Source of the DNA: a virus
Length of the DNA stretch: 28,481 nucleotides
Virus record (IMG/VR): IMGVR_UViG_3300039307_000042
Span: 1-28,481 of that record
Reading direction: 5' to 3' (one strand)
Under the pieces are notes generated by a model. That model searched no databases, had not been told where the DNA came from, and was given only the letters and a program-made list of their open reading frames with translations. Within the stretch, counting starts at the first letter, position 1. Every line of letters starts with the position of its first letter. Positions 1-6,805 of this stretch are shown here, one piece after another. The position numbers and the translations under genes are program-made.

Positions 1-1445
1 CTGGAACTACAACTGATGGATCAGGCCATCTTTCATCCGCTTCAATTACGCTGAGTGGCGAAGTTATATTTGGTACAACTCTAGAAAGTGCTGATGGATT
101 TTATCAAATTGGTACTACTGACGCTTATGGTCGAGCGCAGATCTGGAATTATGCGCCAGGAAATCTAGGTAGTGAAGGCTCCATTCTCCGTTTAGGTTCT
201 GATACTGCTGACGGTGACCCTATAAGTGTAGATTCGGGCGGAATAGTTATTTATCAACCTGTAACGGCTGATTACATGTCTAGAATTAAGGCTAATAGGT
301 TTGCTCTAACTAGGGCAACCGATGAAAGTCTTTATTATTTTTATGTAGATGATTCTTCATTTTATTACCGTGCAAATCCTCCCGGTGGAGCCTATTGTTT
401 TTTTGTAGATCGTATTAATAGTCGTGCAGGGTTTGGAACGGCTATTCCCTCTTATCCTGTTGATGTTGTAGGTGATATAAATACTTCGGGTGTTTATCGT
501 GTTAATGGTATTTCTCTTGCTTCTGCAAATCTCTCAGATTATACCAGTCTAATAACTACTTCTACAACGGCTGGGGGAGATCTGTCAGGAACTTATCCTA
601 ACCTTACTGTACATACTCTAAGCGCTGTAACAGGAGCTTCTTCTCTTGATAATGGAGCTATTACTACGGATGGTAGTGGTAATCTTTCGGCTCTTTCTAT
701 TATTACTTCTTATATAGCGGATGCTAATTTAAATCTTATAGCTGGGGGCTATGCTAACGTTATTACATCTGCAGGTAATAGTGTTATCTCTGGGGGACGT
801 TCTAATAGTATTTTGCTTTCGCCCAATCGTAATAATATTGACGATTTTATTGGTGGTGGAGAAAGTAATCTTATTGACGGAGATACTGGGGGAGGAGGAG
901 GACATTGTGCTATCATAGGCGGTGGAGGTAACCACTGTAGCTCCAATTCAGGAGGGTCTAATGCTATTGTAGCAGGGGGTAGCAATCTATCAAGCGGAGT
1001 TTGGTCTGTCGTAATAGGAGGTAATACTAATATAGCTAGTGGTAGTGCAGCTGTTACTTTGGGGGGAGTTAATAATATTGCTGCAGGCGCTAATTCTGTT
1101 GCTTCGGGAGATACAGCCCAAGCAAATCACGATGGCTCATTTATATGGGCTGATAATTCAGGAGGTGCTTACGCTACTACTGCAGTAAATCAATTTAGAA
1201 TCAGGCCTTCAGGCGGGGCATTCATTAATGGTTCTCTAAACATAATAGATGGTACTCAGGGTTTAGGTAAAGTTCTAACTTCTAATATCTCGGGGCTGGC
1301 TTCTTGGCAAACTCCGGCCCCAGCGTCTTTTTTTAATCTGGTAGCTTCAGATCCTGGAAGTCCTACTACAGGTCAAGTGTGGTTTAATACAACTGATAGT
1401 CAATTTAAGGGGTATAATGGTGTAGCTGTTATAATTTTAGGATAA
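1..1445 (+). CDS. Tail fibre / receptor-binding protein, C-terminal part (runs off left edge)
   Basis: The frame is open from base 3 to the stop at 1443-1445, giving 480 residues in the window. The ATG at 276 is internal, because 91 in-frame codons without a stop precede it, so the true start lies upstream of the window. The first in-window residues (GTTTDGSGHLSSASI) are the end of a linker module that recurs at about 484-700 and again in the next gene. From about 740 to 1165 there are degenerate repeats of the type GGNTNIASG and GANSVASGD, ending HDGSFIWAD. These resemble the head repeats of YadA-type trimeric adhesins, which form left-handed beta-rolls. The C-terminus (about 1326-1442, SDPGSPTTGQVWFNTTDSQF) is a short module common at the ends of phage tail fibres. 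Role as a virion adhesin is inferred from repeat type and context. The next gene follows after 3 nt. Confidence 0.85.
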   Translation, partial: GTTTDGSGHLSSASITLSGEVIFGTTLESADGFYQIGTTDAYGRAQIWNYAPGNLGSEGSILRLGSDTADGDPISVDSGGIVIYQPVTADYMSRIKANRFALTRATDESLYYFYVDDSSFYYRANPPGGAYCFFVDRINSRAGFGTAIPSYPVDVVGDINTSGVYRVNGISLASANLSDYTSLITTSTTAGGDLSGTYPNLTVHTLSAVTGASSLDNGAITTDGSGNLSALSIITSYIADANLNLIAGGYANVITSAGNSVISGGRSNSILLSPNRNNIDDFIGGGESNLIDGDTGGGGGHCAIIGGGGNHCSSNSGGSNAIVAGGSNLSSGVWSVVIGGNTNIASGSAAVTLGGVNNIAAGANSVASGDTAQANHDGSFIWADNSGGAYATTAVNQFRIRPSGGAFINGSLNIIDGTQGLGKVLTSNISGLASWQTPAPASFFNLVASDPGSPTTGQVWFNTTDSQFKGYNGVAVIILG

Positions 1446-1448
1446 TAT

Positions 1449-3101
1449 ATGGGAACAAAATATACAGCTGATAATAGTGGTGATTTAGCTCTTGCGGGCA
1501 ACCTTAATATAGGGGGTCAGTATGAAATTTCGGGAGTACAAATTTCTTCAGCTAATCTATCGGATTCTTCAAATTTAATAAAAACATCAACTATATTGGG
1601 AGGAGCTTTAAGTGGTACCTTTCCTAATCCAGGGCTCGTTCCGGGTTCTTTTACTCTCCCATACGCTGTAGGGACGTCTCCCGTGGATGTTAGTGTTGAT
1701 TCCAACTTTGTTTGGGTAGTTAATATGGGCAGTAATAGTGTAACTAAATTATCTGCTTCTACCGGAACTTTTATAGGAACTTATTCTGTAGGGAGTAATC
1801 CTAGTGGTGTTAGTTCTGATGGAACTTGGATATGGGTAGCAAATCAGAGTTCTAATAATGTTACCAAACTTCTAGCTTCTACAGGAGCTACTATTGGAAC
1901 ATATAATGTAGCTATAGAACCTAAAGGGATTGCGTCTGATGGAACTTATGTGTGGGTAGCAAGTTTTGGTGTTGCTACAATTACTAAATTGTTGGCGGCT
2001 ACAGGAGCTGTGGTATCTACTCATACAGTAGGTTTTTCTTCTCCCAGAGCTCTTAGCTTAGATGGAACTTATGTATGGGTAAGCGATGCAGGTAATAATA
2101 CTGTCGCGCAGTTGTTGGCTTCTACAGGAGCTACTATAAGAACTATAAACGTAGGTAATGATCCTGTAGGTATTTGCTCTGATGGAACTTATACGTGGTT
2201 AGCAGATTATGGTACAGGTAATGTAACAAAGATTTTAGCTTCTACAGGAAGTATTCTAGGAAATTTTGCGATTCCTCATCCTGGGGGAATAACTACTAAT
2301 GGAACTAATGTATGGGTTTCAAGTTATTTTGAAGGTATAGTAACAGAGCTTCTTACTTCTACGGGTGCTATAGTTGCGACCTATACTGTTGGCGCTGGTC
2401 CTCAAGGTGTGAATCTTAATGGAGCCAATATTTGGGTAGCTAATCATGGTGATAATACTGCTACTCACATAGGAACTTATTTAAATGGTCCTATAATAGG
2501 GGGAACAATTGCTGGAGGTAATTTATCTGGAACTTATCCTAGTCCAACTGTTAATACTTTAACAGCTGTTACAGGGGCTTCCTCTCTTGATAGTGGAGCT
2601 ATTACTACTAACGGCTCAGGATCTATTACAGCTGCCTCATTTAATGGTCCTCTAAATGGCAGCGCTACTGCCGTAGGAGGAATAGCAGTTACGGGAACAC
2701 CTTCTGTAGGCCAGGTACTTACTGCTACGGATTCTTCTGATGCAACTTGGCAGGCTCCTATAACCTCTGCAGTAAGAACTGTTAATTCTCAGGGTAGTGC
2801 TACATATACCTTCGCTTTGATTGATGGTAGTAATAGTGGGACTAATCCTTTAGTATTATTTACGGATTCTATAGATCCTTCAGTAACTGTTACGGTGCCT
2901 GAAAATGGATCCATTCCATTTCCTATAGGGACTCAGATCGAATGCATACAGATGGGAACTTCTCCAGTTTCTTTTATACCAGATGGAGGAGTAACAATTA
3001 ATTCTATAAGCGGATATCTTACAATTGACGCTCAGTATGTTGGAGTGACTCTTATACAGGTCTCCATTGATAATTGGGTATTAATGGGTAACTTAAGTTA
3101 A
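1449..3101 (+). CDS. Tail fibre-like protein with seven-bladed beta-propeller
   Basis: 550 aa. Residues 1-70 carry the same linker module as the upstream fibre (NIGGQYEISGVQ, SSANLSD, GALSGTFPNP). Residues about 72-343 are seven tandem repeats of about 40 aa with the pattern VG..P.G...DGT.VWVAN...N.VTKL.ASTGA. This matches YVTN/NHL/streptogramin-lyase-type propeller blades, and seven copies would close one propeller. Residues about 350-400 repeat the linker again (AGGNLSGTYPSPTV, TAVTGASSLDSGAITT). The last 120 residues are a beta-rich tail resembling fibre C-termini. A start 3 nt after the upstream stop, with AGGA a few bases before it, supports co-translation. The likely role is host-surface binding, with the propeller as carbohydrate- or protein-binding head. 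Enzymatic activity is possible but no catalytic motif was recognised. Confidence 0.8.
   Translation: MGTKYTADNSGDLALAGNLNIGGQYEISGVQISSANLSDSSNLIKTSTILGGALSGTFPNPGLVPGSFTLPYAVGTSPVDVSVDSNFVWVVNMGSNSVTKLSASTGTFIGTYSVGSNPSGVSSDGTWIWVANQSSNNVTKLLASTGATIGTYNVAIEPKGIASDGTYVWVASFGVATITKLLAATGAVVSTHTVGFSSPRALSLDGTYVWVSDAGNNTVAQLLASTGATIRTINVGNDPVGICSDGTYTWLADYGTGNVTKILASTGSILGNFAIPHPGGITTNGTNVWVSSYFEGIVTELLTSTGAIVATYTVGAGPQGVNLNGANIWVANHGDNTATHIGTYLNGPIIGGTIAGGNLSGTYPSPTVNTLTAVTGASSLDSGAITTNGSGSITAASFNGPLNGSATAVGGIAVTGTPSVGQVLTATDSSDATWQAPITSAVRTVNSQGSATYTFALIDGSNSGTNPLVLFTDSIDPSVTVTVPENGSIPFPIGTQIECIQMGTSPVSFIPDGGVTINSISGYLTIDAQYVGVTLIQVSIDNWVLMGNLS
1662..2477 (+). repeat. Seven tandem ~120-bp coding repeats (propeller blades, first gene)
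   Basis: Each unit encodes one blade. Related DNA such as GCTTCTACAGGAGCTACTAT recurs at the end of successive units, so the repetition is visible in DNA as well as protein. Such arrays can change copy number by recombination, but seven units are expected for a closed propeller. Confidence 0.75.
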
Positions 3102-3976
3102 TGGCTACTTCTATAGGAATTCTGTCTTATAGCAGTGTACTTCTACCACCTCCTAATAGTGGGACATTTACCGTAGGTAATCAGCCCGACGCAATCGCTT
3201 TTGATGGTATTAATATGTGGATATGTAATAGTATGGACAATACTGTGACTGAGTTAAGTCCTACAGGAACTCCTGTTGGATCTAGCCCATTTTCTGTCGG
3301 TAATGGGCCGACTGGAATTGCTTTTGATCGGACTAATATGTGGGTGACCAATAAATTCGACAACACAGTTACTGAGCTGAACCTTTCTGGAGGCACTCTT
3401 GGAACATTCACTGTTTCCGCGGCAGCTCCAGAGGCTATTGTTTTTGGCGGTGGATATTTGTGGATAGCAAATCAGGATGGATCTGCTACTAAATTAAATA
3501 CATCAGGATCTGTAATATGGAATTCTTCAGCCGGGGGAGGTTATCCTAACGCCCTCACTTTCGATGGAACGAATATTTGGGTTACTAATCCTTATAGTGG
3601 TACCGTTACTGAGTTAGCGCCAGATGGATCTTTTATCGGAACATTTTCTGCGGGTAGTTATCCATGGTCTATAGCTTTTGATGGTACTAATATGTGGATT
3701 GCTAATGTAGGTACAAACTATGTTACTAAAATGAATCTTACAGGTTCTACGCTAGGGACATTTACTGTAGGTAATAATCCTCAGGCTATTATTTATGATG
3801 GTACTAATCTCTGTGTAGCAAACCAAGGAGACAGTTCTCTGACTGTGCTAAGTACTAGCGGATCCACAATCAACACTTACCCTACTGGTAGTAACCCAAC
3901 TGCGATTGCTTTCGATGGAACGAATATTTGGGTAGTTAACCAAGGCGATAACACCGTCACAGAGATAGCGGGCTAG
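3101..3976 (+). CDS. Free-standing seven-bladed beta-propeller protein
   Basis: 291 aa. Its ATG overlaps the upstream stop by one base (TAATG). After about 22 residues the whole protein is seven repeats of about 38-40 aa with the pattern FTVGN.P.AIAFDGTN.W..N..DNTVTEL...G. These are the same YVTN/NHL-like blade type as the preceding gene but with different blade sequences (FDGTNMW here, SDGTYVW there). It has no fibre-type linker and no signal peptide. It therefore looks like a second propeller domain made as its own polypeptide, perhaps a tip subunit on the preceding fibre or a variable adhesin. That partnership is an inference from adjacency. It is the last gene before the lysis region. Confidence 0.75.
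   Translation: MATSIGILSYSSVLLPPPNSGTFTVGNQPDAIAFDGINMWICNSMDNTVTELSPTGTPVGSSPFSVGNGPTGIAFDRTNMWVTNKFDNTVTELNLSGGTLGTFTVSAAAPEAIVFGGGYLWIANQDGSATKLNTSGSVIWNSSAGGGYPNALTFDGTNIWVTNPYSGTVTELAPDGSFIGTFSAGSYPWSIAFDGTNMWIANVGTNYVTKMNLTGSTLGTFTVGNNPQAIIYDGTNLCVANQGDSSLTVLSTSGSTINTYPTGSNPTAIAFDGTNIWVVNQGDNTVTEIAG
3167..3973 (+). repeat. Seven tandem ~115-120-bp coding repeats (propeller blades, second gene)
   Basis: Units share DNA such as TTTGATGGTACTAATATGTGG and TTCGATGGAACGAATATTTGG. The array ends flush with the end of the gene, so the last blade closes the protein. Confidence 0.7.
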
Positions 3977-3987
3977 TGACTTGTTGT

Positions 3988-4016
3988 TTAACATTTTTGA
4001 AAATTTTTTATATCTA
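3988..4016 (+). promoter_or_regulatory. Candidate promoter for the lysis region
   Basis: TTAACATTTTT at 3988 resembles the GAAACATTTT element found upstream of the genes at 8382 and 12269. A TA-rich stretch (TATATC, 4009-4014; TATCTA, 4011-4016) lies 15-17 nt downstream. The match is weaker than at the other two sites. Transcription would start near 4022, inside the loop of the inverted repeat 4006-4046. Confidence 0.35.
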
Positions 4017-4046
4017 AAGTGTATTAGTTATACTGGAGATATAAAA
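4006..4046 (+). promoter_or_regulatory. 10-bp inverted repeat around the start region of the lysis cassette
   Basis: TTTTATATCT (4006-4015) pairs perfectly with AGATATAAAA (4037-4046) across a 21-nt loop. The left arm overlaps the candidate -10 box. The right arm takes up part of the GGAG ribosome-binding site (4035-4038) of the gene at 4048. Read-through RNA could fold and hide that site, whereas RNA starting in the loop could not. Confidence 0.5.
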
Positions 4047-4047
4047 T

Positions 4048-4779
4048 ATGATTGATACTTTAAAACGATACTTAAGAATTGTAGAACATATACTTTTAGT
4101 TGTTGCTTTAATTTGTTCGGGAATATGGTTTCATAGATACAATTCGGAAAAACAGGCTCGCCAGACGGCTGAGATTGCGGCGAAGGGTTTGCCCTCAGGA
4201 ACTTTGGCGGAGTATATTCTTAAAAATAGAGAGCTTCTCGAAGAAGTAAAAAACGCGAAAGGTAAGACTGTTGTAAAGACTGTTTACGTTCCTGATGAAG
4301 GAGGCGTTCAAGTTGTTACTAAAGAAAAAGAAGCTCTTCAAGCAAAATATAATGCCTTGATGGCTCAATTGTTGGCGGCAAAAACTCCTTCTGAGATAAC
4401 GGCTATTCAGAAGGACCTTGCAGGGGTAGCTAATCAAATAGATCAGTCTACCACTGTTTCTGTTAAGACATGGGGCTTTACTAGTAGGTTTGGTTACGGC
4501 ATGATTGTTTCACCCTCAGTTAAAACGACAATTCCTTATAATGGGGGCTCTTTAAGTCTACCCGTCACCCCTTCTTTAGATTGGAAGTGGGGTTATGCGG
4601 GAAGATACTCGGGTATTTTACAGATTAATCCTTATTTTTGGGGACCGGGGCTTACTTATCATATAGATAATTTAATGCCTCAGTTTCTTCACATTAACAA
4701 CTTGGAGTTAGGCATTACAGGTGGACCAGGTTGGTTGGGTGGAAAATTTCTAGGACTTGATTTGAGAAATAACTTCTAA
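4048..4779 (+). CDS. Membrane-anchored coiled-coil protein, possibly spanin-like
   Basis: 243 aa, with GGAG about 9 nt before the ATG. Residues about 13-29 (HILLVVALICSGIWFHR) form one N-terminal membrane segment. A charged helical region follows (about 30-130; KNRELLEEVKNAKGK, KEKEALQAKYNALMAQLL) and looks like a coiled coil. The last 100 residues are rich in Gly, Tyr and Trp with alternating beta-type sequence (WKWGYAGRYSGILQINPYFW). Inner-membrane anchor plus periplasmic coil plus position just before a holin fits a spanin-like role in outer-membrane disruption. No family signature was recognised, however, and the beta-rich C-terminus is unusual for an i-spanin. It could instead be an unrelated envelope protein. 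Confidence 0.6.
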   Translation: MIDTLKRYLRIVEHILLVVALICSGIWFHRYNSEKQARQTAEIAAKGLPSGTLAEYILKNRELLEEVKNAKGKTVVKTVYVPDEGGVQVVTKEKEALQAKYNALMAQLLAAKTPSEITAIQKDLAGVANQIDQSTTVSVKTWGFTSRFGYGMIVSPSVKTTIPYNGGSLSLPVTPSLDWKWGYAGRYSGILQINPYFWGPGLTYHIDNLMPQFLHINNLELGITGGPGWLGGKFLGLDLRNNF

Positions 4780-4798
4780 CTATGTTTGAGCTAATCTC

Positions 4799-5236
4799 AT
4801 GGGTAATTTGTTTAAGGCGTGGCTTAATCCGACGGTAGAGGTACTTTCATCTACATCTGTTTTAACTAAAGTAGGTGCAGCTACAGTCTCTTTTATTTTT
4901 GCTTCAGTTCTTAAAGCTCTTACACCCTCTGTAATAGGGACCGTAGTTTTACTTGTTTTGATAGATACTATCACAGGTCTAGTAGTAGCTGTTAAAAAGA
5001 AAAAAGTTTCTTCAAAGAAGTGGTATAAATCTCTAATTAAACTTAGCAATTACTGTGCTTTGATTATTGTAGGAGGTCTAGCAGGAGACATCTCTCTGTT
5101 ATCTTGGCTTTCTAGCACCTTCCTTCTCTTAATTGTTATCACGGAATTAATATCTATATTAGAGAATATATCTATTATTCAACCAGATTTAATACCTGAA
5201 AATATTATAAGAGTGCTTCATTTGCTGAAGGATTAA
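4799..5236 (+). CDS. Phage holin, toxin-secretion/phage holin (family 4) type
   Basis: 145 aa. Holins form inner-membrane lesions that release endolysin and time lysis. Hydrophobic segments lie at about 28-40, 46-65, 84-96 and 99-118. The second ends in DTITGLVVAVKKKKVSSKK, the D-x-ITG-basic pattern typical of this holin family (TcdE-like). The C-terminal ELISILENISI is also characteristic (family members have ELxSIxEN). It starts 20 nt after the preceding gene with no good Shine-Dalgarno site. An out-of-frame ATG at 4782 opens an 18-codon reading frame across the start, which may allow coupling. The endolysin is not recognisable nearby. Confidence 0.8.
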   Translation: MGNLFKAWLNPTVEVLSSTSVLTKVGAATVSFIFASVLKALTPSVIGTVVLLVLIDTITGLVVAVKKKKVSSKKWYKSLIKLSNYCALIIVGGLAGDISLLSWLSSTFLLLIVITELISILENISIIQPDLIPENIIRVLHLLKD

Positions 5237-5238
5237 AA

Positions 5239-5520
5239 ATGGGTATAATACCTATTTATTTCCACAGAGATTTTGGGGCGGCTTGTCCACATCTTATTGA
5301 TATACGACCCCCTACTCAACTGGTAGCTCAACTTGAGATTAAGGTTATATTAAAGTATTCTCCTTATCTCACTGACAGCAATCTCGGATATATACCAAGC
5401 GTTTACTCAGGCCTCCAACTGCTTACCCTCTTACACGGGACGCCTGAATATCTAAAACTATGCAATCCCTGCGTGGATGTAATCGCGTACACCAACCGAC
5501 GGATCTACCCATTTCTGTAA
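5239..5520 (+). CDS. Hypothetical 93-aa protein after the holin
   Basis: It starts 3 nt after the holin gene with a good ribosome-binding site (GAAGGA, 8 nt upstream). No domain was recognised. It has a short hydrophobic beginning (MGIIPIYF), four Cys and many Pro and aromatic residues, and no obvious transmembrane helix. Codon choice is more GC-rich than in the genes around it. Position suggests a lysis or late function, but no lysozyme, amidase or peptidase motif is visible. It is the last gene before the 466-nt gene-free region. Confidence 0.55.
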   Translation: MGIIPIYFHRDFGAACPHLIDIRPPTQLVAQLEIKVILKYSPYLTDSNLGYIPSVYSGLQLLTLLHGTPEYLKLCNPCVDVIAYTNRRIYPFL

Positions 5521-5536
5521 ATCATTATACTATTCG

Positions 5537-5553
5537 GGAGATGGTACATCTCC
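5537..5553. repeat. Hairpin 1 of three abutting hairpins
   Basis: GGAGATG (5537-5543) pairs with CATCTCC (5547-5553) around GTA, a perfect 7-bp stem. It touches the next hairpin with no spacer. Confidence 0.7.
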
Positions 5554-5587
5554 ACGATTATTAATAACTTTAGTTATTAATAATCGT
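5554..5587. repeat. Hairpin 2: 16-bp perfect inverted repeat with 2-nt centre
   Basis: ACGATTATTAATAACT (5554-5569) is exactly complementary to 5572-5587, with only TT between the arms. As DNA it could extrude a cruciform. As RNA it would form a long A/U-rich hairpin. Confidence 0.85.
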
Positions 5588-5616
5588 AATCTAAATAGCT
5601 AATAGCTATTTAGATT
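5588..5616. terminator. Hairpin 3, possible terminator of the lysis operon
   Basis: AATCTAAATAGCT (5588-5600) pairs perfectly with AGCTATTTAGATT (5604-5616), a 13-bp stem with AAT loop. It is followed by TTTAGCTTTT, which is moderately U-rich. The stem is A/T-rich, so it is an atypical intrinsic terminator. Being symmetric, it could act on both strands. Confidence 0.45.
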
Positions 5617-5746
5617 TAGCTTTTAGAAAAATAATAGAACGGCCAACAAAATCACAAAATAATACCACATATTACACCAAGTCATCTTAAAATAACTCCG
5701 GTATAATTATATTTTTATCCGCAGTAACTAACCCTACCCAGATTAA

Positions 5747-5798
5747 CACCTCCAAACTTCGTTAGCCTCGATACATTCGATGGCGAAAAGCTGAGGTG
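5747..5798. other. Structured element of unknown function
   Basis: CACCTC (5747-5752) can pair with GAGGTG (5793-5798). Inside, TTC/GAA, GCC/GGC and TCGA/TCGA segments can pair around a TACAT loop. The composition is more GC-rich than its surroundings. It may be a small RNA or an mRNA leader element. It is not a tRNA: the 52-nt span is too short and there are no canonical arms. Confidence 0.35.
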
Positions 5799-5919
5799 AG
5801 CCTTTGTATAGAAACTCAAACGAATTACAATGTACTATCCGTCTAGCTTTAAGATATAGCACAAATAACTAGCATTAGCAATCTAGTTAGTCATATAATA
5901 TAGCAATTAATTACTACCC

Positions 5920-5948
5920 GAAATGTTTAGTCAGAGCTTTTGTAAAAT
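5920..5948 (+). promoter_or_regulatory. Promoter of the cold-shock/helicase operon
   Basis: GAAATG (5920-5925) and TAAAAT (5943-5948) are separated by exactly 17 nt. The preceding C and following TTT give CGAAATGTTT, matching CGAAACATTTT upstream of 8382 and 12269 at the same spacing. Transcription would start near 5955, leaving a leader of about 32 nt with AGGAG before the ATG at 5987. Confidence 0.5.
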
Positions 5949-5986
5949 TAACTGAAGTGCGATATCTGGTTTAACAGGAGTAGAAT

Positions 5987-6232
5987 ATGAGTCAGACAGG
6001 AATGGTTAAGTGGTTTGATCCCAAGAAGGGGTATGGTTTTATTGTTGTGGAAGGAGTAGGAGATGTGTTTGTTCACTACTCCGACATAGAACAGGTTAAA
6101 GGGTTTCGTAGTTTGCGAGAGGGACAGCAGGTAAGATTTACGCTAACCAGTTCTGACAAGGGACATAAGGCTTCTAATGTAGTACGAACAGATTCTCTTG
6201 TAGCAGCCAGAGAGACGGTTTCTGCAGCCTAA
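5987..6232 (+). CDS. Cold-shock-domain protein (CspA-like)
   Basis: 81 aa, a single OB-fold cold-shock domain that binds single-stranded RNA or DNA. The nucleic-acid-binding motifs are both present: KGYGFI (residues 14-19, RNP1) and VFVHYSDI (27-34, RNP2), preceded by the usual GxVKWFDPKKGYG opening. It has a normal cold-shock domain plus a short 12-residue tail. The start is fixed by AGGAG 7 nt upstream. It is the first gene of an operon read from the promoter at 5920-5948 and overlaps the next gene by one base (TAATG). It may act as an RNA chaperone or antiterminator early in infection. This role is inferred, since host homologues act this way. Confidence 0.93.
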   Translation: MSQTGMVKWFDPKKGYGFIVVEGVGDVFVHYSDIEQVKGFRSLREGQQVRFTLTSSDKGHKASNVVRTDSLVAARETVSAA

Positions 6233-6645
6233 TGAAAAAGTCCCCTCAAGACCTAGAGCTTCTTAAAAAGCTTTCAGAAAGAAAAACGTCTACGGTAGCG
6301 TTTGATCTTGATGGGACCCTGGCAAAATTCTCCAGCTGGAAGGGATATTCTTCAATAGGGAATCCTGTTCCAAAAATAGCCAAGCTGGCCAGAAAATGTA
6401 AGAAAGCTGGAGCTTATATAGTAATATTCACTTGCAGAATTACTACAGCCGATAATAAGGTATATTTAAAATCAGTAAATACTGTAAGTCAATGGTTAAA
6501 ATCAAACAGAATCCCTTACGACGAGATATGGTTAGGGATAGGAAAACCACACGCCGACTATTACGTAGACGACAGAGCTATTAGAGTTTCCTGCACACAC
6601 TGTATAAACACTTTAACCTCAGAGCTCATATTGGCTAATGAGTGA
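6232..6645 (+). CDS. HAD-superfamily phosphatase
   Basis: 137 aa. The HAD motif I FDLDGTLA (residues about 24-31) supplies the nucleophile Asp and the acid/base Asp. Motif II is the Thr in IVIFTCR (about residue 64). The Lys of GKPHAD and the acidic YYVDDRAI supply motifs III and IV. Length and lack of a large cap domain suggest a small C0-type HAD enzyme, as in phage 3'-phosphatases related to the polynucleotide-kinase phosphatase domain. No kinase domain is attached. The substrate is not deducible; a nucleic-acid end or nucleotide is a reasonable guess from phage context. Translation is probably coupled to the cold-shock gene. Confidence 0.75.
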   Translation: MKKSPQDLELLKKLSERKTSTVAFDLDGTLAKFSSWKGYSSIGNPVPKIAKLARKCKKAGAYIVIFTCRITTADNKVYLKSVNTVSQWLKSNRIPYDEIWLGIGKPHADYYVDDRAIRVSCTHCINTLTSELILANE

Positions 6646-6805
6646 TACTAAGCCTTTAGACGCAGTTCAATTTATTAATCAAATAGCGCCTGAAGACGCT
6701 GATGATGCGTGGAAGGCGCAAGCTATATTTTGGGCAGATTGTTGGGCTTGTGCTATTAAGACATATACTATAAAACACAATGAGCCCTGTTCTAAAAAGA
6801 TTTAA
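6638..6805 (+). CDS. Small hypothetical protein (55 aa)
   Basis: The ORF starts ATGAGTG inside the end of the HAD gene (8-nt overlap), and its TAA shares a base with the helicase ATG at 6805. Perfect fit between two real genes supports translation. The protein is acidic in the first half (APEDADDAWKAQ) with a Trp/Cys segment (FWADCWACAIK). No family was recognised. Confidence 0.7.
   Translation: MSDTKPLDAVQFINQIAPEDADDAWKAQAIFWADCWACAIKTYTIKHNEPCSKKI

Larger units (their letters stand above)
5521..5986. other. Gene-free region between late and replication modules
   Basis: 466 nt without a convincing protein gene on either strand. It holds three abutting hairpins (5537-5616), a bulged stem element (5747-5798), a small hairpin (TAACTAG/CTAGTTA, 5866-5889), a promoter for the cold-shock gene (5920-5948) and several isolated TATAAT boxes (5702-5707, 5894-5899) without a clear partner. 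A 20-codon hydrophobic ORF lies on the minus strand at 5685-5623. No tRNA cloverleaf was found. The region separates the structural/lysis block from the replication block, so a termination plus promoter or origin role is plausible. Confidence 0.7.

Noticed and set aside
749-985. Minus-strand ORFs under the fibre gene (also at 729-935)
   Set aside because: Pro/Ile-rich reverse translations of Gly-rich repeats, with no start signals. Clear shadows.
276-1445. ATG 276 as the start of the first fibre gene
   Set aside because: The same frame is open back to base 3 with fibre-like protein sequence, so the gene is truncated by the window edge.
1662-3973. Tandem repeats as a CRISPR array or non-coding satellite
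   Set aside because: Repeats are about 120 bp, coding and degenerate, in frame with propeller blades. There are no spacers.
5554-5587. Telomere-resolution site or recombinase att site
   Set aside because: The centre is TT, so it is not a true palindrome. The arms are short for a protelomerase target, and no telomerase or integrase gene is seen.
5521-5986. tRNA gene in the gene-free region
   Set aside because: No 7-bp acceptor stem with D, anticodon and T arms could be assembled on either strand. Several stems are present but with wrong spacing.
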